Assembly: GCA_014905825.1 (NCBI GenBank)
Contig: JACGCN010000002.1
Span: 2,728,001-2,792,000, forward strand
DNA length: 64,000 bases
From: Lyophyllum atratum
Lineage: Eukaryota > Basidiomycota > Agaricomycetes > Agaricales > Lyophyllaceae
Reading direction: 5' to 3'
In this document: positions 35,736 through 45,880 of the stretch, in pieces
How the letters are laid out: each line of letters opens with the position of its first letter
How positions within the stretch are numbered: position 1 is the stretch's first letter
Program-made: the position numbers and the translations under genes
The notes under the pieces: model-generated
Database searches by the model: none
What the model was told of the DNA's origin: nothing
Seen by the model: the letters and a program-made list of their open reading frames with translations, nothing else

Positions 35736-38407
35736 ATGCACCTTTCCGACGAGCTGCGAGCTTGGTGCAAAGAAATCGTATCCAGCAGCTTATTCCAGCA
35801 GACAGCACCCTTTTTTGTAATTCTCCTCGTCCCAACCCTCGTCTTCCTGGTCGCCACAAACGCCGAAGTCCGTTCGCTTTACTGGCATATTTCCATGGGC
35901 CTCGACAGCCTAGGCACATATTTACCCTGGAATTGGTCCTCGGGCCGCAATTCCTATCCCAATGGCTCCAGCAGGAGTCCAGACAGGAAGAAAGCCCGAA
36001 AGAGCGTCCGCACGCGGGCGGAGCAGATAGCCATGAACGGTATCGCAAACCATGGTGCGTTGCTTCTTCGGGGCTTTTCCGCATCGGAGCCGTCTGATTC
36101 TCTCCCTCCGTAGATTCAGAGAAAGGCTCTGATGATGGATACTATCCCGGCCTCGTCAACATCTCGGGGACATATTGTTTCATGAACTCGACCCTACAGG
36201 TTGGTTTGCCTCGTTGCTCTTCTACGTCACCGGTTCCAACGCATACCATCAGGCATTAGCCTCTCTATCTTATCTCCAACCTCATATCGACGCTATACAT
36301 GAGAAGGCCGAAGAGTTGGATGTCCCTTCGCCAGTTATCGACGCTCTGCAGGATCTCTTCCAGCGTAAGTTATCCTCTGACTCACCGTAAATCACTCTGT
36401 CATACGTCATATCCCAGGATTGAACAAACCCAGATCATCTTACAATTCTATTCGACCCCTTGAGCTTATCGAAGTGCTCGGCACCCTGACGGAAGGACGC
36501 CCAAGCTCGCTGCTCAACTCTCGCGAACATCAAGACGCGCAAGAGCTCTTCCAACTACTCTCTGAATGTATCAAGAACGAAATTGCTGCTGTCGACAAGG
36601 AGGGGTACCGCGACCGGGGCTTGAGTGGTCTATCACACGCGTCTGGGACGAACAAGGAGATCGGAAAGAGTGTGTTTGACGGACTGACAGCGAACCGGAG
36701 AAGTTGCGTTGTGTGCGGATATACCGAAGCAGTTATGCATTTCGCACTGGACAACTGGCAACTAGCTGTTCCAAGGCTGGCTGTGAGTCCACTTAAGTTC
36801 AGTTGTATGCGAGCTCAACTCTGACCACACCTGAAGTCAAGCTGCCATTTGGAAGCCTGCCTAGAAGATTACACAACTCTAGAGATTCTCAGGGATTGCA
36901 TCTGCAGGAAGTGCTCGATGCTGGCTACGCACAAACGACTTCTCACGGAAATTCGCAACCTGGAGGAGGCTACTCGCCCAGAGGCCAAACCATCTACGTC
37001 GAAGAAGAAGCGGCTAAAGGATGTCAGAAAAATGGAGAAACAAGTCAAGGCAGTTCTAGAGGAAGGTCGAATAGAGGACGAGTTGCCTGGTGTGCGGATG
37101 GAAAAGGTATTCAGCAAGGCTTCCACAAAGCAGGCCATGATAGCTCGAGTAAGTGCTATTCGTTCGATATATGCGCCCGCATCCTAACCTCCGTTCAGCC
37201 ACCGCAAGTCCTTGCTCTCCACATCAACCGCTCCGTGCACTACGGCCAATACGCCACCAAAAACAACGTCCACGTCATCTTCCCAGAAGTCCTCGACCTG
37301 ACACCCTACACCACCTCCGGAAGCCTCTCCGTAGACCCCACCTCCGCCATCTCAACCCCTCCACCCAACGTCCCGCGCTCCACCACACCTACACCCGCCA
37401 CCTACGCCCACCCCCGCACCATCTACCGCCTCTCCGCCGTCGTCTGCCACTTCGGCCAACACTCCTTCGGCCACTACATCTGCTATCGCCGCAAACCACG
37501 CAACCCCGACCTTCCCCCTCAAAAACGCTGGGCACCCCCGCGCCTCGTAGACCCCCTACGGCCAGCCGACGACGACGCAGACTCGGAGCCGCCAAAGTAC
37601 GTGTGGGAGGACGAGGAGGAGGGGCGGGGAAGGCCGGGGCGGGGGTGGTTGAGGATCAGCGACGACGCGGTGCGGGAGTGTGGGATCGAGACGGTGTTGC
37701 AGGAAGGCGCGGGGGCGTTCATGCTGTACTACGAGCGGGCGGTGGTGGCGCATGCTGGGATCTACGCGGCGCGGGATGGGAGTGTATCGGAGGAGACGCT
37801 GAAGCCTGAGATGAAAGCGGTGGATCTGAATGGGAGCGTGGGGTCGTTGATTAGTGAGGTTGGATTTGGGGTGTTGAATCGGGCGGGGGAGAAGCAGGGG
37901 TTGAATGGAGTGGCTGTGAATGCGAATGCGAATGGGAGTGCGGCGAATGCGGGTGTGTATGTGGGGTCTGTGCCTGGGCCTAGGATTGTGAGGAGCGTGG
38001 CAGCTGGGAGGAGACGGAGCTTGAGTATACCGCCGTCGGACAGGGAGCTGAGCGCGATGACGATGTCGCTGGATCGTCTTGGACCGGAGAAAGCAGCGCC
38101 TGTGTCATCTTCGCTACCAAACGGCTTTGTGCATGCACCTTCAAACCAGTCGACAAATGGCGACCTTTCGTTCATGACGGCGTCTGCACCCTCGCTGCTC
38201 TCGTTGAAGAAGCCCTCTTCATCTCCGCCTGCGCTCCCTGTCACGACGCCAGCTTCGAATACTTCGACATCCCCGGCGTCCTCACTGCCGACCACCGCTC
38301 CAACAACAAAGCACCCGTCAAAACAGCCAATACCATCGCCCAATAGGACGCATACACCAACACCACGCCATCCCTTGCCCTCTCCAGTGGTCGGACTCAA
38401 AGCGTAG
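35736..38407 (+). CDS. Membrane-anchored ubiquitin-specific protease (UBP1/USP30-like)
   Basis: Six exons: 35736-36054, 36114-36199, 36253-36364, 36418-36782, 36837-37148 and 37199-38407, giving 800 residues. A hydrophobic segment at about residues 25-45 (FFVILLVPTLVFLVATNAEV) can anchor it in a membrane, as in yeast Ubp1 and USP30. The Cys box is GLVNISGTYCFMNSTLQ with the nucleophile Cys128. Note GTYC in place of the usual GNTC. The region LNSREHQDAQELFQLLSE is the conserved QDA box. CVVC (about 36705) and CICRKC (about 36900) are zinc-type Cys pairs. The His box is YRLSAVVCHFGQHSFGHYIC with His490. WLRISDDAVRECGIETVL supplies the third acidic residue and EGAGAFMLYYER closes the domain. The last 200 residues are low-complexity. 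It should remove ubiquitin from membrane or mitochondrial substrates. Confidence 0.92.
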
Positions 38408-39107
38408 ATTAAACACACAACACACCAGCATCATTTCGATTTCACTCTCAACTTTCTGTTTATGTATCTCTAACACACCACCCCTCACGTCGCAGGGTCT
38501 CATTTAAGAAGATAATTATACACTCCATCATCCTTTATTTCTTTTCTCTCCTATCATTACCGGTCCACGAGCCTCCTCACCTCGCTTTGCAAGGAAAACG
38601 AATTACGCATCGGAATGTATTGCATTGGCTCTCTGATTGGTGTCCATTTGCATCCTGAACTCTAGTCGAAGTTTATGACTTGCTTGTGTGAGAGACATGA
38701 ATGATTCTTCCACATCGAGCACAGAAAGGCTGAGGGTCGTAAAGTGAATTAGCAGAAACCTCTATGTACCCAGTACTGATCAAGAAAATAAGATCCCCAG
38801 TTCGTCCCAACAGACCACCCCCCCATTTCTGTATTCTTCTCTACCTTGCCTCCCCCACCAAGACGGACCGCAGGTCCGTGATTGTCGACAGCGACAATGG
38901 CTAAGACGGGATCGTCATTGCGTCCTCACAAGGAGATATGTACGAGATTAGCGTCGTTCGTTATTCGTTATGTATGATATTGTATATGCCAGTGATGATG
39001 ATGATGATGAATGGTGAATGGTGAGCCGCAGGCCGAAATCGTAACGTTCATATATAGAGGATTGCAAGTCGCGTCGAGAGAGGGACGCATGGATGGCGGG
39101 AGTCCGT
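38408..39107. other. Convergent 3' region with GAT microsatellite
   Basis: 700 bases between two convergent genes. A (gat)6-like run lies at 38993-39010. No coding evidence was seen. Confidence 0.5.
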
Positions 39108-39493
39108 TCACCAGAGGATACGACGCTCGATGGTGCGGACTTTATTGGGCGCTTGGAGGCTGGGGCGGGAGTAGGAGATCGTTCGCCTCACGCGTGTGAC
39201 TTGGGGCTGCCACACCCTGTACACCTCGTGCTCGAGTTGGACTTCGATGACTTGGCGGCCCTAGGAGATGGAAACGCATGTTGGGATCGAGGAGGGGAAA
39301 GGGGGAAGGGGGTGGAAGGGGACATACTTGGTAGTCGATGTGGGAGCCGATGACCAGGCCTTCTTGTCTGCCCTTCACACCGTGGCGGACGGCGACGATG
39401 TCTCCTGGCTGAGTAGGATTATGAGGTGCTGCGCTGATAGGTAATAGATGACGAGCTCACGGCAATTTCGTCTTCGTAGGATGAGGAGGACAT
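39108..39493 (-). CDS. 88-residue protein of unknown function, small beta-barrel-like
   Basis: Three exons: 39461-39493, 39328-39408 and 39108-39260. All join in phase with clean GT-AG introns of 52 and 67 nt. After MSSSSYEDEIA the chain reads PGDIVAVRHGVKGRQEGLVI, then GRQVIEVQLEHEVYRVWQPQ and VTRVRRT. The spacing of Gly and hydrophobic residues (G-D-I-V-x-V ... G-x-x-x-G-x-V-I ... V-E-V-x-L ... V-x-x-P-x-V) resembles an SH3/Tudor/KOW-type barrel. That is a structural guess. The short first exon makes this gene easy to miss. Confidence 0.65.
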
Positions 39494-40719
39494 TATGCGC
39501 TAGTGGTGAGGGGTGGGGAGGGAGATATAGATAACCAGCTCGAGGCTATGTGATGAATGCAAGAAGATGCAGGAGGAATGGAGATTAGGAAGGCAGGATG
39601 GACGGCTTTTATGGATAAGATTCCGGCGTGAGGCGACAGGAAGACGTCCGCAAAACGCGAGGCATGCCTCGAGGCGTTTCGTCGCCCCGGTCATTGTTCA
39701 AGCTTGTTCGCGTAAGGTACACACAATGCAACTCCGATTTCTTGTTTCTTTTTCTTCTCTTGTGTGTATGTTGACCAGGGTCGACGGGTTTCCATGGACG
39801 AAAACAAGAAAAGTCTTGTGCCCGGTATACACTTATACGTTGTATGTAATTCATGGGCGGGGCTTGCGAAGCAGGTACTCTCGGACCTCATGTGAGCCTC
39901 AAGGCCTCTTTGTTTGATTTGAAACGGGCTGCTGTAGCGTATGCGAGAGGGGAATCACTGGAGCATGGTGGACATGTGCCGGCGGCACATCTTCTGTCGA
40001 GTGTTACTATTGGAGAGAAACATGAGCCTTGCATGCACCTCGGCAAGATGTCAATCATGTGCATGAGCAGGGGGAGATTGATCATGATAGAGAGACTCGG
40101 TATCGTTTCATCTCATTTTCCTTTATTTCTGGACACTTTTGCGATGTTCGGTTTATGGTTTACAAAATTGATGTTGTAAAGTACAAGGAGCTTCGAACCA
40201 GACCTTCATCTGTCTTTCGCAGGTGCGCTGGCTGTGACGAGGTCACGTAAGTAGATCCCAAGATCATGGCTATGGAGGGCGTTGTTTACCTCCGATTTAC
40301 GGCGTAATATTTGCGCGTCAAATACTGAGCCGCTCTTCCTCTTCAGGCGTAAGGATACGCATTGTATTTCAATTTGGCTGGGGGAACATAGTGGCCTCAA
40401 TTGTACTCTCAGGGAGAGTCGGGGCTTATTCGACAGCATGACTGTGACACAAGCATCAGACAGACCACTTGAGCAATTTGAACACGCTGCCTAAACATCG
40501 CTGTAGTTTCCAGTCCCAGGACGTTTATCAGACGGTCGCATATCGTCCCCAGATAGCTCATATTCTCCTCCAACGGTCGATGTTTGCGCCGTTGTCTACA
40601 TGCGTAATCAGTGAACGGATATTCGACATGAAGCGGCCAGAAAACGAGGACCAAAGAAGAAGCAAAATGAAATCCTGCTTACTCCGTGATCATGTGGCGT
40701 AAACATTGGAATGACCGTA
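39494..40719. other. Intergenic region, possible 3' tail of the DUF6534 gene
   Basis: 1.2 kb between the small minus-strand gene and the recognised end of the DUF6534 gene. A basic minus-strand frame at about 40206-40439 could be a cytoplasmic tail exon, but no splice path to it was proven. The remainder has no gene evidence. Confidence 0.35.
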
Positions 40720-42540
40720 ACCACCAGTCGGTTACTCGATATAGACATAGTTTCATCGATTTTCTCGCGTAGAAACTCACGCGAGTTCAAGCTAAGAACC
40801 GCCGTTAGTCTTCCTGACAAGCTGAAGCAGTAGGAATAGTCAAAGCCATACACAGCCATGAACGAGTTGAAGTATGCTGCATTCGGGGTGAGTAGTCTGG
40901 ATGGGCGAATTTGTGCGAGCCTTACTTTTGCCCAGTAAGAAACCAATACCCCCGTACACTGTGGCGCGAGGAAGCGCAAGAAACTGCGGATGCGGTTTTG
41001 ATTTAGAATTCGCGTGCATGGATATCATAAAATAGGGAGCTTACAGTTACTAGTGCACTGATTGCCAGTACTCTTCGAGTACGATGTGGGTAACAAGAGT
41101 AATACTCAACAATTTAGGTTAGAGACTCACGTTGATACGAGATTGGTGTTGACAGTGAAAAGCATGATAAGAGTGATGACATGGTCAGATCTGGATAAAA
41201 ACCTTGTCAAGTAAGTTGTGAAGAAGACGATAATAATATCTTGCCTCTTAGTACCTGCACGTGCGAGGTGAAGGTTCAGGGCTGGAAGGTAATATGAGCA
41301 TCGCCTCACAGGAAAGGGAAAGCCTTGATATACTCATAGCAGCTGTGATAATCACGTCAAAGGCGACTCCACTTGCCGTAGATAATTTGTATGCGAGCTA
41401 CTTGAGGTCCAGTCATCCAAGCTTTTGTGGTACTGGAAAAATCCTCACCAGGATATCAGGCCCATTCCCCGTTAATAGACGATGATTATAGCCCATCACC
41501 GACAAATCTTTGATACAATATATATCAAAATCATTCGTGTGAGTCTTTCAAGGCAGTTTCGAACCAATATTTGAGCCTAGATATCATATACCATTAAGAT
41601 ACAATATGCCGTATCTGTAAGAGTACGCACCGAAGCTGAATAGTGCCAATGAAACCTGGCCATGTGGTATGAGCGGCTTGACTATAACAAAGGGGCAAGA
41701 TTACCGTGAGGACCGAAAATCCAACTCTGTGAATTTTTTTGAAGGAGATGACGCTGAACATCCATATACGCCAGCAGAAGAATCTTCCGAACGCCAGTGT
41801 TTTCAGCGCTCACGAATGGACTCGACAAGAGGGAAGACTCGCAATTGCGTCAACAGGGCGGTGGAAGACTGGATATAAAAAAATTAATTGCTAAAGCAAA
41901 ATCGACGCGCGGGCATAATGCGTACCAAAACAAGAGATTGAACCTGCGAGAGTCAATAATATCAATCCTTGATATCCACTATCCAACTTACATAGATGAA
42001 TCTATTGATGCATTAGATCTCCAGCGGATGCAAAACACGGTGCAACATACTGTTCGCCGCTGCCGGGCCCTCCTGTAGGAAGCGCCGCAGGGTTCATGTA
42101 GTCCGTCACCAGAAATCGGTACATGCCTGCCATCATCAAGGCCTGATGTGTGGTTTCCAATCCCTACGATAGACTTGAATCAGAACTCTGATTGAGCGCA
42201 TACTCATGCAAGTAATTACGCTAGATACCGCCAAACGCCAGTGAGCTTCAGCGATGTGAAGAAGAACAGAGAACAACTCGCAAGAGAACGAATACAAAGA
42301 GTTTGAACCGCCATTGGTCAAATTGGCTACGCCTCGCGGTCACGTAGACGAAAAATTGCAAGCAGCCGACGCCATAGAGTCTGAATGTGTATATGTCAAC
42401 TAGAGAAATCAGAATGGATTAATGGACGTTTGTAGAGTTCACATTGTTGCGATGCCTGAACCGAGGTGCAGAGCTCCGAGTGTGTTATCGAAAGCCGGAA
42501 GTAGGTTGAGCTTGGGTTGCGGAGGGGGCGAGGACGACAT
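40720..42540 (-). CDS. DUF6534-type multi-pass membrane protein, exon structure partly unresolved
   Basis: Exon 1 is 42443-42540 and joins in phase to an exon starting at 42380. Together they read MSSSPPPQPKLNLLPAFDNT, LGALHLGSGIATILYGVGCL and QFFVYVTARRSQFDQWRFKL, the classic N-terminus of this family. LETTHQALMMAGMYRFLVTD follows near 42170-42110. Downstream, GVAFDVIITAAMSISRL (near 41370) and IIIVFFTTYLTRFLSRSD with VITLIMLFTVNTNLVST (near 41220-41130) match the later membrane segments. LTAVLSLNSREFLREKIDET (near 40800-40750) matches the typical C-terminal motif. The stretch 41480-42060 gave no convincing third and fourth segment, so the gene may be partly decayed or spliced in a way I did not find. 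The left boundary is approximate. The function of the family is unknown. Confidence 0.55.
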
Positions 42541-43872
42541 CACAGCAAGAAAGAGCGAGAGAACAGTATGCAGGGTCCAGGGAGATAAGGTAGCTCCCGC
42601 AACCTTTCCCTTGAAGACCCATTGATTTATACGGTGGAAACCAAAAATAGCGTTTGAGCGTGATGGATATGCGGCAAGATCTAAAAAGACGGAAGTGAGA
42701 AGATATTGTCGGAATTCGATCCAAGTCGAGGGAGGAGAGGTCGAGATGTGTGATCCTGTCTACCTATCCGGTCCATATTCCGTCGTATTATGACACCACA
42801 CTAGAATCACTTGCAGGGAAGATTCAGCAGCTTAGAGTAAGAGACCAGTATAACTTTGTATCCACTTGATGATCATTTGTTGTTGAGAAGATACACAGCC
42901 AGTTGAAGTGGAGCTCAAGCACGATCAAGAGATGGCGAACCCAGTGGTGGCCTACGAAGGAACGGCAGTGGCAGGCGTTGGTGTGCTCGGAGCAACCATA
43001 TTCCCACCGGTGATTTCTTAAATACCCGCATCACTATTGGCGCGCTCTCTCCTGCTCTCTCGACTGTATACAAGTTCTGAAGCCTCTGTTAACTAAAACC
43101 ATCTTCTGAATCTGCTGCAATGAATATTTTGACATAGTCAGCCAAATCCTTCTGGGCGAAGACATGCTAGAGCAGACGAATGGCTGCAGCAATCGTCCCG
43201 GGCTTCATGGTCATCAGGCTATGTAGGTCTGGAATTTGGCTTCTGACAGCTGCTGCTTCTCGCGGCCATCTGTTTCTCAATGGCATCCTGCTGCTTCTTG
43301 CGGCCATCTGTTTCTCAAGAGTCCACCGACGATCTGTCTAATTCGATCCCATCAAATGAAAGGAACAACCAAAGAACACGTCCCCTTCTTCACCCCTTCC
43401 CCTTGATGTAGAAGGCTTGCATTTGTTGGTGTATGTGTTGCTGATCCCTCCACAACTATAATGAAAATAACACCAACCCTAACCTTTGTTTTATCTCGTT
43501 GAGTCCTCCGGTGCTGCCCGTCACCGGTCATGGTTCCTTTACTACCCGCTATCCTGTGGAATAGCATGTCATGTCGAGCCCTCTCTACCCGCTTGCACCT
43601 CTTCCTCCCTCGTTTGGCTTCTAGGGAAATGTTATTAGACATTCGTTCATGTTGAACCCTCGCTACCCGCCCGTTCCTCGTTTGAACTCGGTTCGGCGTT
43701 CATCCCTCGTAATGGAACGCGACGGATTGTCATCTCTTGGAGATGCTTTCTACTTGTGCAAAATGTTTACTCGAGGTGACAGCAGTATATATACTTTTGC
43801 CCAGAGAGAACAGACACCCCGCGTCTCACCAACCTCCTGTTCTCCAGCGCCTAGCTTTGCATCTCGTGAACC
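42541..43872. other. Divergent intergenic region with local repeats
   Basis: 1.3 kb between the divergent DUF6534 and Cys/His-module genes. It contains a 38-base-period tandem repeat (about 43251-43318) and segments shared with 57.7 kb, listed separately. Minus-strand frame 43352-43642 has no motif and was not called. Confidence 0.5.
43251..43355. repeat. Tandem and inverted repeat patch shared with 57.7 kb
   Basis: The unit containing cggccatctgtttctcaa occurs at 43263-43280 and again at 43301-43318 (period 38). The 20-mer at 43269-43288 recurs exactly, in direct orientation, at 57764-57783. The 28 bases at 43328-43355 recur inverted at 57729-57756 with one mismatch. The two segments therefore differ in relative orientation between the sites, which points to a rearranged or mobile short element. 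Confidence 0.75.
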
Positions 43873-45735
43873 ATGGGTATATCTCGTCACCTCACGCCAT
43901 ACGCAAGGCCATCGCCGCTGAACCTTCGGGATCAAGCACGCCTTCGCGCTCTCAAAGTCGAACTAGAGCAGTACAACAAGCTTAAGTGCCCTGTCACCTT
44001 TGACGACATCACAGATAGCTGGGAAAATTGGCAGCGGTATGATACTGTGGTTATATTTGTTGGAAGAGTGCTGACTTAAAATTGTAGCCCAGTACGCGTT
44101 CTCTTACATGGCGGCATGACTTCTGTTGCAGCGTCTGGATTCGAGAGCCTTCCTGACGGATATGAGCGGCCGCAATGTCCTCACACAAACCTCCCAGTCC
44201 GTGACCGTCAAATGGTGCTTCACCTCAAGAAGCCTTTTCTCATCAACACCCGCATTGATTTTTTCCGCGCGACATCCCATGCTTGCGCATTCACTGGTAT
44301 GTACTTCACTGCTTCCGTTCGCACTTGTTACAACTCTATCCCTGCAGTAGTCGTGCCTCCCCTGCGTGAGCCAGTGTACACACAGTCTCCTCATATGATT
44401 GCTGAACAGCTTGGTGTGTACATCTCTCATATCAGGTTTCTCACTCTCATTCAACATCTCGCAGCTCACCAGAGCCCAGAAGAAGCCTCCGAAACTATGG
44501 AGCTCTTTTCATGTACGAGTTTATTTTCTTTCAGCTTCATGCGCTCCTCACCTCACAACCAGATGACATGGACCACCTTTCGGCGCCTTTCTTATCACCT
44601 TCTGAGGCAGAAGTCGTGCAGCTGCTCACCTTGCAGCAGCTGCCTACTCCGACGTCATCGCCCTCCGCTTCAACCTCGTCGCGGGCCACTTCGACTTCTG
44701 CGCCTACAAGCCCGTTTCCGCCTGACGCAGATATTACGCTCAATCGCCGCGTAATTCCTGCGCTCTATGCCATGACGAAGCCTTCGCGCCCTAGTCCCAC
44801 ACCCAGGAGGTCCAGTAGCCAGCAGGGCCATTGTTTCTATGACAAGAGTGTCGCAGAAGCACGTGCAACATCCGGTATGTGTGTTTTACTCACCGCAAAA
44901 TCCAGCTCTGATATGGGACGGATATGCAGAACTCCACGTCATGGGCCATGTCTACCTGAACTACAACCTCGGGGTCTATGAAGGTGCGATTCAGGCTCAT
45001 TGCATCATCACGATCCTCGCTCACCCTTCCACCTAGAATACCCCGAAAAGCATCCTGCAGCGAATTCCAACGACACTCATCGCATCCTCCAGCCCTACGA
45101 CGAGCGCATCTATCCGGGCTGCTTGGACAGCACCTTCCAGCACCTTACCTACGTCTCGACGAACATTGGCCACGCCATTCGAGAGCTCAACTCCAACGTA
45201 GGCATCCCTCGAACGGCGCTCAATGTCCTTGTCAGCGACGCGACCACCTGCGATGCCTGCAACTGCATCTTTTCCCTCGATGGCTACAACGCCCACGTTA
45301 CGGGCAGGCAATGCGGAAACTCCATCTCTCCCGTTCAAGGTCAGTATCACGCTGGTTTTTCTTTTTATTAATTACATTTATGACCCCATGTGTTTAGTCA
45401 AAACCAAGGACGTTGATCTCGACGACCTGCAGCCCATTCCACTTCGCCAATTCGTGGAGGCGCCCGGTCATGTTGCAGAATTCATGGATCGACCCGTTGG
45501 GGCAGCCTACGTCGAGTGGAACTCTCGCCTCGGGGTTCCGCAAGATGTCTGGGCACTCATTAGCACGGCATATGTTGAGTGTAAGGTCTGCCATCTCTGC
45601 CGGACCTTTGACGGCGATAGGGCTCACCGCGACCTCACGGGGGTTTGCATGGATGGGGGCAATGGTGTTGCCTCCTTGGCAGGCAAGGGAAAGCAGGCTG
45701 CGGAGGATCCCGCTGCTGCTGCTGGTGATGACTGA
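43873..45735 (+). CDS. Unknown protein with a duplicated Cys/His module
   Basis: Eight exons: 43873-44036, 44088-44296, 44348-44413, 44465-44512, 44563-44874, 44930-44983, 45037-45339 and 45398-45735. All join in phase and give 497 residues. The N-terminal half contains LVCLHL-like hydrophobic strands and LHLKKPFLINTRIDFFRA. The middle (residues about 165-265) is Ser/Thr/Pro-rich. The C-terminal half holds two copies of one pattern, starting N336 and N427: NSxxGxP, then after 14 residues CxxC, a further Cys, F/T-x-DG-x-x-AH and a last Cys. Copy 1 has C356, C359, C361, H371 and C377. Copy 2 has C447, C450, C453, H462 and C469. This looks like a tandem zinc-binding unit (inference). No named family was recognised. 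It lies tail-to-tail with the TET/JBP-like gene, with stops about 145 bases apart. Confidence 0.78.
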
Positions 45736-45880
45736 GGCTGCTTTGCTTCCAGTAGTTTCGTAATCTTGTTAGTTTGAAAATTTTGTTATGTATCCTACAG
45801 CGCTCTCAAATGAAGCTTTTCTAATGCAACGAATTGACGATGTATATTGTAAGATGCATGGAGTTCAGAGTACGCATCCG

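Noticed and set aside
37762..38418. 218-residue antisense frame at the deubiquitinase 3' end
   Set aside because: Lies opposite the Ser/Pro-rich tail. Composition bias explains the lack of stops.
43352..43642. 96-residue minus-strand frame in the divergent region
   Set aside because: No motif, no neighbouring in-phase exons, and it overlaps repeat segments.
44513..44534. 22-nt intron in the Cys/His-module gene
   Set aside because: Too short for this organism. The acceptor at 44562 gives a normal 50-nt intron in the right frame.
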